A DNA stretch of 64,000 nucleotides from Candidatus Fermentibacter sp. (GCA_030373045.1 JAUCPW010000065.1:1-64000); one strand, 5' to 3'. Shown: positions 33,428 through 42,428, counted from the first letter of the stretch. The notes: a model not told the origin generated them from the sequence alone. Translations and numbers: made by a program.

Positions 33428-33736
33428 ATGCATGTGCGCAAGGGGGACAGGGTCCTCGTCTCGACGGGCGACGAGAAGGGCAAGAAGGGCAAGGTCCTGA
33501 AGGTCCTCGAGGACAAGGACAAGGCCATCGTAGAGGGCGTGAACTTCGTGAAGAGGCACACGAGGCCCAACCAGAAGAACCCCCAGGGCGGGATAGTCGA
33601 GAAGGAGGCCCCGATGCACGCCTCCAACCTCAGGATTGTCTGCCCTGGCTGCGGCGATAGCGCCGGCGTGAGCCGGAAGCGCGATGCCGACGGCAGGCTC
33701 CGCAGGGTGTGCAAATCCTGCGGCGAGACAGTGTAA
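33428..33736 (+). CDS. rplX: 50S ribosomal protein L24, 102 aa
   Basis: Assembly initiator with KOW motif (KGDRVLVSTGDEKGKKGKVLKVLEDKDKAIVEGVNFVKRH). The C-terminal part carries a zinc-type Cys pattern, CPGCGDSAGVSRKRDADGRLRRVCKSCGE (C-x2-C…C-x2-C), as in the longer bacterial L24 forms. No gap to rplN. Confidence 0.96.
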   Translation: MHVRKGDRVLVSTGDEKGKKGKVLKVLEDKDKAIVEGVNFVKRHTRPNQKNPQGGIVEKEAPMHASNLRIVCPGCGDSAGVSRKRDADGRLRRVCKSCGETV

Positions 33737-33751
33737 GGGTCTGGTGGGAAG

Positions 33752-34318
33752 ATGAAGGAAACACCCAGGCTCAAGAAACTCTACGCGGAGGAGCTGTCGG
33801 CCAGGCTGCGCGAGCGGTTCGGCTTCGCCAATCCGCATCAGATCCCGCGCCTCGTGAAGATCGTGGTGAACATGGGGCTCGGCAAGGAAGCCATAGAGAA
33901 CGCCAACAACATCACGAACGCCTCGGAGCAGCTCGGCAGGATCACGGGGCAGAAGCCCGTGGTCGCCAAGGCCCGCAGGTCCATAGCGGCCTTCAGGCTG
34001 CGCGAGGGCATGCCGATAGGCGTCTTCGTCACCCTCAGGGGCGACACGATGTGGGAGTTCCTCGACAGGCTCGCGAACTTCTCGCTCCCGCAGGTCCGCG
34101 ACTTCAGGGGCCTGCCCTCGAAGGGATTCGACGGCAGGGGCAACTACAACTTCGGGCTCGAGGAGCAGGCGATCTTCCCGGAGATAGACGTCGACAAGAT
34201 CGACAAGTTCCGGGGAATGAACATCACTCTGGTTACAACCGCCCGGACTGACGAGGAGGGCCTCGAACTGCTGAGGCTCCTCGGACTGCCGTTCCGCAAG
34301 TCCGGCTCGGCAAGGTAG
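33752..34318 (+). CDS. rplE: 50S ribosomal protein L5, 188 aa
   Basis: 5S rRNA-binding protein of the central protuberance. [50 protein letters not shown] and [31 protein letters not shown] are family-specific. Normal length. Confidence 0.97.
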   Translation: MKETPRLKKLYAEELSARLRERFGFANPHQIPRLVKIVVNMGLGKEAIENANNITNASEQLGRITGQKPVVAKARRSIAAFRLREGMPIGVFVTLRGDTMWEFLDRLANFSLPQVRDFRGLPSKGFDGRGNYNFGLEEQAIFPEIDVDKIDKFRGMNITLVTTARTDEEGLELLRLLGLPFRKSGSAR

Positions 34319-34327
34319 GGGGCAAAG

Positions 34328-34513
34328 TTGGCCAAAAAGTGTCTTGTCGAAAAGCAGAAGCGCACTCCCAAGTTCGGCGTGCGCAGGTACAACCGTTGTG
34401 CGCTGTGCGGTCGGCCCAGAGGCTTCCTCCGCAAGTTCGGCATCTGCCGGATCTGCTTCAGGGACATGGCCAACAGGGGCCTGATACCCGGCGTCCGCAA
34501 GGCCAGCTGGTAG
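34328..34513 (+). CDS. rpsN: 30S ribosomal protein S14, zinc type, 61 aa
   Basis: Short S14 of the zinc-containing class, with Cys24-Cys27 and Cys40-Cys43. Start is TTG at 34328 (GGGGGCAAAG upstream), giving [32 protein letters not shown]. The spc-block position between rplE and rpsH is conserved. With L33, L24 and L36 also in Cys-containing forms, the translation apparatus here is zinc-dependent. Confidence 0.96.
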   Translation: MAKKCLVEKQKRTPKFGVRRYNRCALCGRPRGFLRKFGICRICFRDMANRGLIPGVRKASW

Positions 34514-34523
34514 GGGGTGGAAG

Positions 34524-34919
34524 ATGTCCATGACCGATCCCATCTCCGACATGCTCAACAGGATCAGGAACGCCTCCATGGCAGGACACGTCATGGTGGA
34601 CATCCCGGCGTCCAAGATGAAGGCGGCCATAGCGGGCGTCCTCTACAAGAGGGGCTTCATCAGGGGCTACCGCAGACTCGATGACGACAGGCAGGGGATC
34701 CTCAGGGTCTACCTCGCCTACCAGAACGGCAAATCGCTGATAGTCGGGCTGAAGAGGATATCGACGCCCGGCTGCAGGGTCTACAAGGGCGTGACCGAGA
34801 TCCAGCGCGTGATGGCCGGGCGCGGCGTTGCGGTCCTTTCGACTCCCAAGGGCGTCCTCACCGATTCGGAAGCCCGCAGGGAAGGCGTCGGCGGCGAAGT
34901 GCTGCTGCACGTCTGGTAG
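34524..34919 (+). CDS. rpsH: 30S ribosomal protein S8, 131 aa
   Basis: Central-domain organiser and, in E. coli, the repressor of the spc operon. MTDPISDMLNRIRNASMAGH and the C-terminal GRGVAVLSTPKGVLTDSEARREGVGGEVLLHVW are diagnostic. GGGGTGGAAG precedes the ATG. Confidence 0.97.
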   Translation: MSMTDPISDMLNRIRNASMAGHVMVDIPASKMKAAIAGVLYKRGFIRGYRRLDDDRQGILRVYLAYQNGKSLIVGLKRISTPGCRVYKGVTEIQRVMAGRGVAVLSTPKGVLTDSEARREGVGGEVLLHVW

Positions 34920-34932
34920 GGGGACTCAGGGA

Positions 34933-35478
34933 ATGTCACGCATAGGCAGGCTGCCGATCGCGATCCCGAAGGGCGTGACCGTCACCCTCGACGGATCCGA
35001 CATGAAGATCAAGGGTCCCAGGGGAGAAGCAGTCCACGTCATCCCCGCGGGGATCTCCGGGAAGATCGAAGGCTCGTCCATCTCCCTCGAGAGGGAGACG
35101 GACACCGTCGAACTCAAGCGGATGCACGGCGTAACCAGGGCGCACATCGCGAACAAGGTGAAGGGCGTGTCGGAAGGCCACACCATCACTCTGGTCGTGA
35201 ACGGGAAGGGATTCCAGGGCGAGGTCAAGGGCAGGGTCGTCGAGATGCAGATAGGGCTCTCCCACAGGGTCCTCGTCGAGATCCCGGCGGGCATCGAGGT
35301 CAAGCTGACCCCCGGCCAGAACACGTTCACCCTGGTTGTCACGGGGGCCAACCGCGAGCTCACGGGCTCGTTCGCCTCCGTGCTGTACAAACTCAGGCCC
35401 GTCGAGCCATACAACATGATCGGCTTCAGGTACTCCGATCAGGTGGTGCGGCGCAAGGCCGCCAAGACAACGAAGTAG
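34933..35478 (+). CDS. rplF: 50S ribosomal protein L6, 181 aa
   Basis: Protein near the sarcin-ricin loop. ATG at 34933 gives MSRIGRLPIAIPKGVTVTLDG, the standard opening, with CTCAGGGA upstream; the frame continues upstream to 34828 inside rpsH but without support. GKGFQGEVKGRVVEMQIGLSHRV and EPYNMIGFRYSDQVVRRKAAKT are typical. Confidence 0.96.
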   Translation: MSRIGRLPIAIPKGVTVTLDGSDMKIKGPRGEAVHVIPAGISGKIEGSSISLERETDTVELKRMHGVTRAHIANKVKGVSEGHTITLVVNGKGFQGEVKGRVVEMQIGLSHRVLVEIPAGIEVKLTPGQNTFTLVVTGANRELTGSFASVLYKLRPVEPYNMIGFRYSDQVVRRKAAKTTK

Positions 35479-35490
35479 GAGGGAGGGGAC

Positions 35491-35853
35491 ATGGCCGGAC
35501 TCACAAGCACCCAGAAACTCAGGCGGCGTCACCTCCGCGTGCGCAGGAAGGTCTCGGGGACCGCGGAGCGCCCGCGGCTCTGCGTCCACCGGACGAACCG
35601 GCACATGGTGGCGAACATCGTGGACGATTCGACCGGACGCACGCTCCTCAGCGTGACCTCGACCGCCGACTACTTCGACGGCGACCGTACCGGAACCAAG
35701 ACCGAACAGGCGGGAAGACTCGGGCTCGTCGTGGCCCGAAGAGCCCTCGAGATCGGGATAGAATCCGTGGTTTTCGACCGTGGCGGCCATCCGTACCACG
35801 GACGAGTCAAGGCTCTTGCCGAGAAGGCCCGCGAGGGCGGTCTCAGGTTCTGA
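35491..35853 (+). CDS. rplR: 50S ribosomal protein L18, 120 aa
   Basis: 5S rRNA-binding protein. [39 protein letters not shown] and [27 protein letters not shown] are the family core. AGGAGGGAGG precedes the ATG. Confidence 0.97.
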   Translation: MAGLTSTQKLRRRHLRVRRKVSGTAERPRLCVHRTNRHMVANIVDDSTGRTLLSVTSTADYFDGDRTGTKTEQAGRLGLVVARRALEIGIESVVFDRGGHPYHGRVKALAEKAREGGLRF

Positions 35854-35865
35854 TGGGGGATTCCA

Positions 35866-36417
35866 GTGAGTAACAGACCAGAGGCTACGGAAGAGAAGCT
35901 CGACAAGACCGTTCAGGTCGAACCCGAGCTCGAGTGGATGGATAGGCTGATATCCGTCAACAGGGTCGCTAAGGTCATCAAGGGCGGCCGCAGGTTCGGC
36001 TTCAACGCCCTGGTAGCCGTCGGGAACGGAAGAGGCAGGGTCGGAGTGGGCCTCGGGAAGGCCACCGAGCTGCCGGAGGCCATCCGCAAGGCCACCGAAG
36101 AGGCCAAGAAGGACATGATCGACGTTCCCATCACGGACGGCAGGACCCTTCCCCACGACGTGACTGGCGAGTACGGCGCGGGCCGCGTCCTCCTCAGGCC
36201 GGCCAGTCCGGGTACCGGCGTCATAGCCGGGTCCACGGTCAGGGCCATCATGGAGTGCGCCGGCATCCGCGACGTCCTCACCAAGTCGCAGGGCACCAAC
36301 AACCCCCACAACGTGGTGAAGGCCACCCTCGCCGGCCTCAGGGACCTCGGCACCATCGACCGGATCAACACCGCCCGCAGGGGCATGATCCAGCGAAGGA
36401 AGCGGACCGATGGCTGA
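35866..36417 (+). CDS. rpsE: 30S ribosomal protein S5, 183 aa
   Basis: Decoding-fidelity protein. GTG at 35866 adds a ~22-residue acidic N-terminal extension before [47 protein letters not shown]; the C-terminal fold has [37 protein letters not shown]. Its end overlaps rpmD by eight bases. Confidence 0.96.
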   Translation: MSNRPEATEEKLDKTVQVEPELEWMDRLISVNRVAKVIKGGRRFGFNALVAVGNGRGRVGVGLGKATELPEAIRKATEEAKKDMIDVPITDGRTLPHDVTGEYGAGRVLLRPASPGTGVIAGSTVRAIMECAGIRDVLTKSQGTNNPHNVVKATLAGLRDLGTIDRINTARRGMIQRRKRTDG

Positions 36418-36601
36418 CAAGAGGATCGCCGTCAAGCAGATAAGGAGCGGCATACACTGCCCGCTCGTTCAGAAGAGGACCCTCGAGGCCCTGGGCCTCC
36501 GGAGGATGAACCAGACCGTTGTACATGAGGACAGACCCGAGATCCGCGGGATGATCTTCCGGGTCAGGCACCTGGTCACGGTCCAGGAGGTCAGCGGATG
36601 A
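36410..36601 (+). CDS. rpmD: 50S ribosomal protein L30, 63 aa
   Basis: Small protein of the ferredoxin-like L30 fold: [54 protein letters not shown] is close to full family length. ATG at 36410 lies inside the rpsE end, so it is coupled; it overlaps rplO by four bases. Confidence 0.95.
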   Translation: MADKRIAVKQIRSGIHCPLVQKRTLEALGLRRMNQTVVHEDRPEIRGMIFRVRHLVTVQEVSG

Positions 36602-37041
36602 GACGCCTCCAGCATCTCAGACCCGCCGCGGGAGCCACGCGCGAGCGCAAGCGGCGCGGGTGCGGCGACGGTACGGGCAACGGCGGGACCGCCGGCAAGG
36701 GGCACAAGGGCCAGAGGGCCAGGGGCAGCATCCACCCGTGGTTCGAGGGAGGACAGCTCCCGCTGCAGCGCAGGCTCAGCCACAAGGGCTTCAACAACGC
36801 CCGCTACACGACAGTCTACCAGGTCGTGAACGTCGGCTTCCTCGCCAGGTTCCCCGAGGACTCGGTGGTCACGCCCGACGAGCTCAGGGACGCAGGGCTC
36901 ATCTCCAGCAGGCTCAGGCCCGTGAAGATCCTGGGTACGGGAACCCTCTCGACCCGCCTCACGGTCTGCGCGCATGCCTTCAGCTCCAGCGCGGCCGGCG
37001 CCATCAGGCAGGCCGGCGGAGCAGTAGAGGTGCTCGACTGA
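36598..37041 (+). CDS. rplO: 50S ribosomal protein L15, 147 aa
   Basis: Late assembly protein. LQHLRPAAGATRERKRRGCGDGTGNGGTAGKGHKGQRARG is the extended N-terminal tail that threads rRNA; FEGGQLPLQRRLSHKGFNN follows. Its stop overlaps the secY start by one base (TGATG). Confidence 0.96.
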   Translation: MRRLQHLRPAAGATRERKRRGCGDGTGNGGTAGKGHKGQRARGSIHPWFEGGQLPLQRRLSHKGFNNARYTTVYQVVNVGFLARFPEDSVVTPDELRDAGLISSRLRPVKILGTGTLSTRLTVCAHAFSSSAAGAIRQAGGAVEVLD

Positions 37042-38348
37042 TGCGAGGTTTCGAGAGCATAATGAAGATCCCGGAACTCCGGAAGAAGATCTTCTATACG
37101 CTGCTCCTCCTTGCCGTCTACCGGATCGGCGGGTTCATACCCGTCCCGGGCATCGATGTGAACGCTCTGGAAGAGGCCTTCAGGGGCGCCGCCGGCAACA
37201 TGATGGGCATCTACGACCTGTTCGTCGGAGGAGCCCTGAGCCGCGCCAGTATCTTCGCCCTGGGCATCATGCCGTACATCTCGGCCTCGATCATCATCCA
37301 GCTCCTCACGTCCGTGATGCCCTACTTCGAGAAGCTGAAGAAGGAGGGCGAGGCGGGCAGGCAGAAGATGACGGAGATAACGAGGTACTCCACGGTCGGC
37401 CTCGGGCTGATCCAGGGGCTCGGCATCTCGCAGTACATCGTCAGCCTCAACTCGCAGGCCCCCGGAGTGGTGCCGCACCCCGGCCTCGGGTTCACGGTCC
37501 AGACGGTCCTCACGCTCATCACGGGCACGATCTTCGTGATGTGGCTGGGCGAGAGGATCACGGAGCGCGGCATAGGCAACGGCATCAGCCTGATCATCTT
37601 CGCGGGCATCGTGGGCAGGATCCCCGACGGGCTGGCGGGGCTCTACCGGAACGTCTTCGTCCTCCAGCAGACATCGTTCGTCTCGGTGGTGTTCCTGCTG
37701 GTGTTCATGTTCGCGGTGATCGCCTTCGTCGTGCTGATGACGGAGGCCCAGAGGAAGATCCCGGTCACCTACGCCAGACAGGTGCGCGGGCGCAAGGTGT
37801 ACGGCGGCCAGAGCACCCACATACCGCTCAGGCTGAACACGGCTGGCGTCATCCCCATCATCTTCGCCCAGTCGTTCCTGATGTTCCCGGCGAGCATCGC
37901 GATGTTCTTCCCCAACAGCGGCATAGACGAGACCGTGAACAGGATCTTCTCGCCCGCCAGCGCCCTGTACATGATCGTGTACGCGGCCCTGATCATCCTC
38001 TTCACGTACGTCTACACGGCCATCGTCTTCAACCCCCAGGACCTCGCCGACAACATGAAGAAGTACGGCGGCTTCATCCCCGGCAGGAAGCCGGGCAAGA
38101 GCACGGCCAGCTACATCGAGCGGGTGCTGATAAGGGTCACGCTGCCGGGTTCGCTGTTCCTCGCGATCATCGCCATCCTGCCGATGCTGCTCATCAGCTC
38201 CGCCAACGTGGACTTCGCGTTCGGCGGCACGAGCCTGCTCATCGTCGTGGGCGTGGCCCTGGAGACGCTGAGGCAGATCGAGACCCACCTGCTGATGAGG
38301 CACTACGACGGCTTCCTCGCCAAGGGCAGGATAAGGGGACGCAGATAG
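37041..38348 (+). CDS. secY: Preprotein translocase subunit SecY, 435 aa
   Basis: Channel-forming subunit of the Sec translocon. ATG at 37041 (coupled to rplO) gives MRGFESIMKIPELRKKIFYTLLLLAVYRIGGFIPVPGID, the typical first helix and plug region. Ten transmembrane helices are visible, with the conserved loops FEKLKKEGEAGRQKMTEITRY, GERITERGIGNGISLIIFAGI and YGGFIPGRKPGKSTASYIERV. Length normal. It is followed two bases later by adk, as in the classical spc block. Confidence 0.96.
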   Translation: MRGFESIMKIPELRKKIFYTLLLLAVYRIGGFIPVPGIDVNALEEAFRGAAGNMMGIYDLFVGGALSRASIFALGIMPYISASIIIQLLTSVMPYFEKLKKEGEAGRQKMTEITRYSTVGLGLIQGLGISQYIVSLNSQAPGVVPHPGLGFTVQTVLTLITGTIFVMWLGERITERGIGNGISLIIFAGIVGRIPDGLAGLYRNVFVLQQTSFVSVVFLLVFMFAVIAFVVLMTEAQRKIPVTYARQVRGRKVYGGQSTHIPLRLNTAGVIPIIFAQSFLMFPASIAMFFPNSGIDETVNRIFSPASALYMIVYAALIILFTYVYTAIVFNPQDLADNMKKYGGFIPGRKPGKSTASYIERVLIRVTLPGSLFLAIIAILPMLLISSANVDFAFGGTSLLIVVGVALETLRQIETHLLMRHYDGFLAKGRIRGRR

Positions 38349-38349
38349 C

Positions 38350-38961
38350 ATGAGGATCTCCCTCCTCGGGCCCCCCGGAGCCGGAAAGGGCACGCAGGCC
38401 GCCAGGGCCGCCGCCCGGTTCGGCCTGGCCCATCTCTCCACGGGAGCGATCTTCCGCGAGGAGATCGGGAGGGGCACGCCCCTGGGCAGGGAGATAGAGG
38501 GAATCGTGAAGGCCGGCCTGCTGGTGGCGGACGAAACCGTCGACAGGGTGGTCTTCTCGAGGATCGACGGGCCGGGCGGGTTCGTACTCGACGGATACCC
38601 CCGGAACATCGCCCAGGCCCGGAGCCTCGACGCCTTCCTGGCGGACTCGGTCCCGATCGACGGGGCGGTGTTCCTCGACGTCAGCGAGGGCGAGGTGCTC
38701 AGGCGCCTGGGCGACAGGTACACCTGCCCGTCGTGCGGGCCGGTGCGCGCTCCGGGAGGAGCCTGCCCTTCCTGCGGCAGGACCCTCGAGCGCCGTGCGG
38801 ACGACGAGCCCGAAGTCATCAGGAGGCGCTTCCAGGAATACCACAGGGTCACCGGACCCCTTCTCTCGTACTACGGCCCGAGGCTCGCCAGGATCGACGG
38901 CGACGCGGGAGTCGAAGAGGTCTGGTCGAGGCTCGAGCAGGCGGTCATGCCATGGGCGTGA
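38350..38961 (+). CDS. adk: Adenylate kinase, 203 aa
   Basis: Converts ATP + AMP to two ADP. P-loop GPPGAGKGTQ (residues 7-16); the AMP-binding stretch reads HLSTGAIFREEIGRGTPLG, where the usual STGDxxR has Ala instead of Asp; FVLDGYPRN follows. The lid contains a four-cysteine zinc site (CPSC…CPSC) of the Gram-positive/zinc class. C-terminus has RRRFQEYHRVTGPLLSYY. Slightly short but complete. Its stop overlaps map. Confidence 0.95.
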   Translation: MRISLLGPPGAGKGTQAARAAARFGLAHLSTGAIFREEIGRGTPLGREIEGIVKAGLLVADETVDRVVFSRIDGPGGFVLDGYPRNIAQARSLDAFLADSVPIDGAVFLDVSEGEVLRRLGDRYTCPSCGPVRAPGGACPSCGRTLERRADDEPEVIRRRFQEYHRVTGPLLSYYGPRLARIDGDAGVEEVWSRLEQAVMPWA

Positions 38962-39695
38962 TGTCCGCCACACAGATCAGGCACATGCAGGAGAGCGGCA
39001 GGATCGTTCGAATGGTCCTCGTCGAGCTCAGGCGCGCCTCGGTCCCTGGCGTCTCCACGGCCGAACTCGACGGGATGGCCAACGAACTGATCCGGTCGGA
39101 GGGCGGAAGCCCCTCCTTCCTCGGGTACAGGGGCTACCCGGCGTCGGTGTGCATCTCGGTGAACTCCGTCGTCGTGCACGGCATTCCCGGTCCGACCAAG
39201 CTCGCAGATGGAGATCTGGTGAGCCTCGATGTCGGAGTCGTCAAGAGCGGCTACCACGGCGACGCCGCGGACAGCTTCCTTGTCGGGGAGACTGCCGATC
39301 CCGAGGCGGCGAGGCTGGTCGGCGTCACCTACGAGGCCCTCGGCCTGGGGATAGACGCGGCCCGTCCCGGGAACAGGGTCGGCGACATAGGGGCCGCCGT
39401 CCAGCGGCATGTCGAGCATGCCGGTTTCAGCGTCGTCAGGGATCTGGTGGGGCACGGCATCGGCAGGAGGCTCCACGAGGATCCTCAGGTCCCCAACTAC
39501 GGACGCCCCGGGACAGGCATGCCCCTGAAGCCCGGCATGGCCATAGCGATCGAGCCGATGGTCAACAGGGGCGGGTGGCACGTGAGGATCCTGGACGACG
39601 GCTGGACGATAGTCACCGAGGACGGCAGCCTGTCGGCCCACGCCGAGCATACCGTGGTGGTCACCGGTGGTGAACCGCTGGTGTTGACTGCCTGA
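38961..39695 (+). CDS. map: Methionine aminopeptidase, type I, 244 aa
   Basis: Removes the initiator Met. The metal-binding residues of the pita-bread fold are visible: Asp in VSLDVGVVKSGYHGDAADSF (two Asp), His in GHGIGRRLHEDPQVPNYG, and Glu in AIEPMVN and EDGSLSAHAEHTVVV. Type I length without a long insertion. ATG at 38961 overlaps the adk TGA (TGATG); an ATG at 38952 with AGGCGG upstream would add three residues and is equally possible. Confidence 0.95.
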   Translation: MSATQIRHMQESGRIVRMVLVELRRASVPGVSTAELDGMANELIRSEGGSPSFLGYRGYPASVCISVNSVVVHGIPGPTKLADGDLVSLDVGVVKSGYHGDAADSFLVGETADPEAARLVGVTYEALGLGIDAARPGNRVGDIGAAVQRHVEHAGFSVVRDLVGHGIGRRLHEDPQVPNYGRPGTGMPLKPGMAIAIEPMVNRGGWHVRILDDGWTIVTEDGSLSAHAEHTVVVTGGEPLVLTA

Positions 39696-39712
39696 TTAGC
39701 ATTTGCGATACT
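39684..39712 (+). promoter_or_regulatory. Candidate internal promoter before infA
   Basis: TTGACT (39684-39689) and GATACT (39707-39712) are separated by exactly 17 bp, within and just after the 3' end of map and 38 bases ahead of the infA start, in a locally AT-rich stretch. It could transcribe infA-rpmJ-rpsM-rpsK-rpoA-rplQ separately from the spc block. Confidence 0.6.
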
Positions 39713-39749
39713 TCGCATTCTACGCGGGTTCGCTGAAAGAGGTTTGCAA

Positions 39750-39974
39750 GTGGCCAAGGACCAGGGTGTAGTAGTCGACGGCACCGTCGAGGAGACCCTC
39801 CCGAACAACATGTGCAGGGTCAGTCTCGACAAGCCGGAGGGGCACATTGTGCTGTGCCACGTCTCCGGCAAGATGCGGATGAACTACATCAGGATCCTGG
39901 TCGGGGACAGGGTGACGGTCGAGCTGTGCCCGTACGATCTGGCACGGGGCCGGATCACCTATCGATACAAGTGA
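39750..39974 (+). CDS. infA: Translation initiation factor IF-1, 74 aa
   Basis: OB-fold factor that blocks the A site during initiation. GTG at 39750 has GAAAGAGG seven bases upstream and gives [26 protein letters not shown], the normal IF-1 start; an in-frame TTG at 39744 is less likely. [29 protein letters not shown] and [11 protein letters not shown] complete the family pattern. Confidence 0.96.
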   Translation: MAKDQGVVVDGTVEETLPNNMCRVSLDKPEGHIVLCHVSGKMRMNYIRILVGDRVTVELCPYDLARGRITYRYK

Positions 39975-39984
39975 GGATGGGACG

Positions 39985-40101
39985 ATGAAGGTCAGGAGTT
40001 CTGTGAAGCGGATATGCGACTACTGCCGCATCGTACGCCGTGAGGGGAAGGTCCTCGTGATCTGCCCGCGCAATCCCAAGCACAAGCAGCGTCAGGGCTA
40101 G
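39985..40101 (+). CDS. rpmJ: 50S ribosomal protein L36, 38 aa
   Basis: Shortest ribosomal protein: [38 protein letters not shown]. The zinc-type ligands Cys11, Cys14, Cys27 and His33 are all present. ATG at 39985 has GAGGATGGGACG upstream. The gene is below usual ORF cut-offs. Infa-rpmJ-rpsM-rpsK is the standard order. Confidence 0.96.
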   Translation: MKVRSSVKRICDYCRIVRREGKVLVICPRNPKHKQRQG

Positions 40102-40130
40102 CTGCATAAGCCGGTCTTCGGAGGTCAACG

Positions 40131-40496
40131 GTGGCAAGGATTTCGGGTGTCGATCTTCCCAGGAACAAGATGATTCTGTACGCCCTGCCGTACATCTACG
40201 GCTTGGGGCTGGCCTCGGCCAGGGAGATCCTCTCCCGGACGGACATCCCTCCCGAGAAGAAGACCGACGAGCTCACCGAGGACGAGATCGCCGTCCTCAG
40301 GAAGCTCATTGACGCAGAGTACAAGGTCGAGGGCGCCCTCAGGGCCGAGATCGCGATGAACCGCAAGCGGCTGATGGACATCAGCTGCTACAGGGGTCTC
40401 AGGCACCGCAGGGGCCTGCCGGTCCGGGGCCAGAGGACACACACCAACGCCCGCACGAGAAAAGGGCCGCGCATCGGCCATATGAAGAAGCGGTAG
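40131..40496 (+). CDS. rpsM: 30S ribosomal protein S13, 121 aa
   Basis: Small-subunit head protein touching the P-site tRNA. GTG at 40131 with CGGAGGTCAACG upstream gives [34 protein letters not shown]; the C-terminal [27 protein letters not shown] is diagnostic. Confidence 0.97.
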   Translation: MARISGVDLPRNKMILYALPYIYGLGLASAREILSRTDIPPEKKTDELTEDEIAVLRKLIDAEYKVEGALRAEIAMNRKRLMDISCYRGLRHRRGLPVRGQRTHTNARTRKGPRIGHMKKR

Positions 40497-40511
40497 AGGG
40501 AGGAGCACGCG

Positions 40512-40919
40512 TTGCCCAAGTCTCAGTCTCAGGCCAGGAGCCGCACGACCGCCCGGAAGATCACGAAGGTCACGGACGTCAACGGCATAGCACATGTGAA
40601 GTCGTCCTTCAACAACACGATGATCACCATCACCGACCTGCGCGGCAACGTGATCACCTGGTCGAGCGGCGGGACGACCGGAGTCAAGGGTACCCGCAAG
40701 GGCACCGCGTTCGCAGCCTCCCAGGCAGCCGTACAGGCCGCCGAGCGGGCGGTCGAGTCGGGGCTCCGCAGGGTCGAGATATGGGTCCGCGGGCCGGGTT
40801 CGGGCCGCGAATCCGCGGTGCGCGCCCTCCAGTCCTCCGGGCTGGAGGTAACGGGCATCAAGGACATCACGATGATTCCCCACAACGGCTGCCGTCAGAC
40901 AAAACGGCGCCGGATGTAG
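40512..40919 (+). CDS. rpsK: 30S ribosomal protein S11, 135 aa
   Basis: Platform protein. Start TTG at 40512 with AGAGGGAGGAGC upstream. [31 protein letters not shown] and [42 protein letters not shown] are conserved. In most bacteria rpsD follows; here the next gene is rpoA. Confidence 0.97.
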   Translation: MPKSQSQARSRTTARKITKVTDVNGIAHVKSSFNNTMITITDLRGNVITWSSGGTTGVKGTRKGTAFAASQAAVQAAERAVESGLRRVEIWVRGPGSGRESAVRALQSSGLEVTGIKDITMIPHNGCRQTKRRRM

Positions 40920-40937
40920 TTATTGTCCTGACACCGC

Positions 40938-40958
40938 CGCCGCGCCCGTGGCGCGGCG
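40938..40958 (+). promoter_or_regulatory. Perfect hairpin between rpsK and rpoA
   Basis: CGCCGCGCC and GGCGCGGCG form a perfect nine-bp stem around loop CGT, 18 bases after the rpsK stop and 37 before rpoA. It occupies the place where rpsD usually lies. It may be an RNA-processing, attenuation or regulator-binding element; no U-tract follows directly. Confidence 0.5.
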
Positions 40959-40995
40959 ATCCCGGAGTTGGCTTTCTTCCTGTCGGGGGGAGCGC

Positions 40996-41952
40996 ATGGA
41001 GTACAGGAGCCTTCATCTACCGGACCGCATAGAGTGGGACGAGGAGAGCCTGACCGGCACGTACGGCAGGCTGGTCGTCACCCCTCTCGAGCGCGGGTTC
41101 GGACGTACCCTCGGCACCGCCCTCAGGCGCGTGCTGCTGTCCTCGCTGGAAGGCGCAGCGCCTGTCGTAGCGAGGATCGCGGGGGCCAACCACGAGTTCA
41201 CACCGCTCCCGGGCGTCTACCAGGACGTGCCGGACATCGTGCTGAACATCAAGTCCCTCGACATCCGCCATGACGGCACCGGGCCCGGCAAGCTGGTCCT
41301 CGACGCGAAGGGCCCCGCCCAGACGAAGGCGTCGGACTTCAAGGGGGACTCGTTCCTCCACATCCTCAACGGCGACCTGCCCATCGCGGAGGTCGGCCCC
41401 GGATCGAAGCTCCACGTCGAGCTGACCGTCGAGCGCGGCAAGGGTTACGTAACCGCCGAGGACTGGCACGATCTGGGCCGCGGCAAAGAGATCGGCGACA
41501 TCCTGCTCGATTCGTGGTTCGGCCCCGTGCGCAAGGTCAACTTCGAGGTGGACAGCGCCAGGGTCGGCGACAGGACCGACTACGACAGGCTCGCCATGGA
41601 GATCCAGACGGACGGAAGCATCGGTCCGCGCGAAGCCATGGATGCGGCCTGCGACATCCTGCTCAGGCACTTCGAGATGATACTGGGCGGCAGGCAGGCC
41701 GGAGCCCAGGGCGCCGAAGGCGACTCCGACGAAGAGGCGGAGGATTTCGCGAACCTGCCCCTGTCCGAGACCGCGATGCCCCCGAGGCTCGCTGCAACGC
41801 TGGAGGCCGGCGGCATCTCGACGCTGGGCCAGATCGCTTCGAGGACCAAGGCGGAGCTCCTCGCCGTCAAGAACCTCGGCCCATCCTCACTGAAGATCCT
41901 CGAGGGCCTGCTGGCCGAATACGGCATGGGGCTTTCGGAGAGCCGCGACTAG
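40996..41952 (+). CDS. rpoA: DNA-directed RNA polymerase subunit alpha, 318 aa
   Basis: Assembles the polymerase and contacts promoters and activators. ATG at 40996 gives MEYRSLHLPDRIEWDEESLTGTYGRLVVTPLERGFGRTLGTALRRVLLSSL, the NTD dimer core. An acidic linker (GDSDEEAEDFANL, about residues 245-257) leads to the CTD with STLGQIASRTKAELLAVKNLGPSSLKILEGLLAEYGMGL, which has the helix-hairpin-helix fold for UP-element binding. GGGGGGAGCGC precedes the ATG. It follows rpsK directly, with no rpsD between. Confidence 0.97.
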   Translation: MEYRSLHLPDRIEWDEESLTGTYGRLVVTPLERGFGRTLGTALRRVLLSSLEGAAPVVARIAGANHEFTPLPGVYQDVPDIVLNIKSLDIRHDGTGPGKLVLDAKGPAQTKASDFKGDSFLHILNGDLPIAEVGPGSKLHVELTVERGKGYVTAEDWHDLGRGKEIGDILLDSWFGPVRKVNFEVDSARVGDRTDYDRLAMEIQTDGSIGPREAMDAACDILLRHFEMILGGRQAGAQGAEGDSDEEAEDFANLPLSETAMPPRLAATLEAGGISTLGQIASRTKAELLAVKNLGPSSLKILEGLLAEYGMGLSESRD

Positions 41953-41959
41953 GAGACCT

Positions 41960-42415
41960 ATGCGACACAGGAAGACGACACCGAAGCTGGGCCGCAAGCC
42001 CGAAGAGAGGACCAGGCTCCTCAGGAACCTCGTCACCTCGATCATCATCCATGAGAGGGTGGTCACCAGCGAAGCCAAGGCCAGGGCCGCGCGCAGCATG
42101 GTCGAGAAGATCGTGACCCGCGGCAGGACCGACACCGTCCATGCCAGGCGAACCGTGGCACGCCACGTGTACGGCGCCGAAGCAGTCCGGAAGGTCTTCA
42201 ACGACCTCGGGCCGCGCTACGCCCAGAGGCCCGGCGGATACACAAGGCTGCTCAAGCTGGGCCCCCGCATGGGCGACGCTGCAGAGGCCTTCATCCTCGA
42301 GTTCGTCGACTCCCCCGTGGCCTTCAAGCCCGAGGACAAGGAGAAGAAGGACAGGAAGAAGGATCGCAAGGAGCAGAAGAGCCCCCTGAAGGAATCCAGG
42401 GAGCCAAAGGCCTGA
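41960..42415 (+). CDS. rplQ: 50S ribosomal protein L17 with long charged tail, 151 aa
   Basis: Tunnel-exit protein. MRHRKTTPKLGRKPEERTRLLRNLVTSIIIHERVVTSEAKARAARSMVEKI is the core and GGYTRLLKLGPRMGDAAEAFILEFVD its end. About 30 extra residues, mostly Lys, Glu and Asp (KPEDKEKKDRKKDRKEQKS), extend beyond the usual ~120-residue length and would lie near the nascent-chain exit. Last gene of the alpha block. Confidence 0.95.
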   Translation: MRHRKTTPKLGRKPEERTRLLRNLVTSIIIHERVVTSEAKARAARSMVEKIVTRGRTDTVHARRTVARHVYGAEAVRKVFNDLGPRYAQRPGGYTRLLKLGPRMGDAAEAFILEFVDSPVAFKPEDKEKKDRKKDRKEQKSPLKESREPKA

Positions 42416-42428
42416 GGTGGCCCCGGCC

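Noticed and set aside
38350-38961. Adenylate kinase with STGA instead of STGD as a non-functional copy
   Set aside because: P-loop, DGYPRN and lid zinc site are intact and the gene is in its standard secY-adk-map context; the substitution alone is weak evidence.
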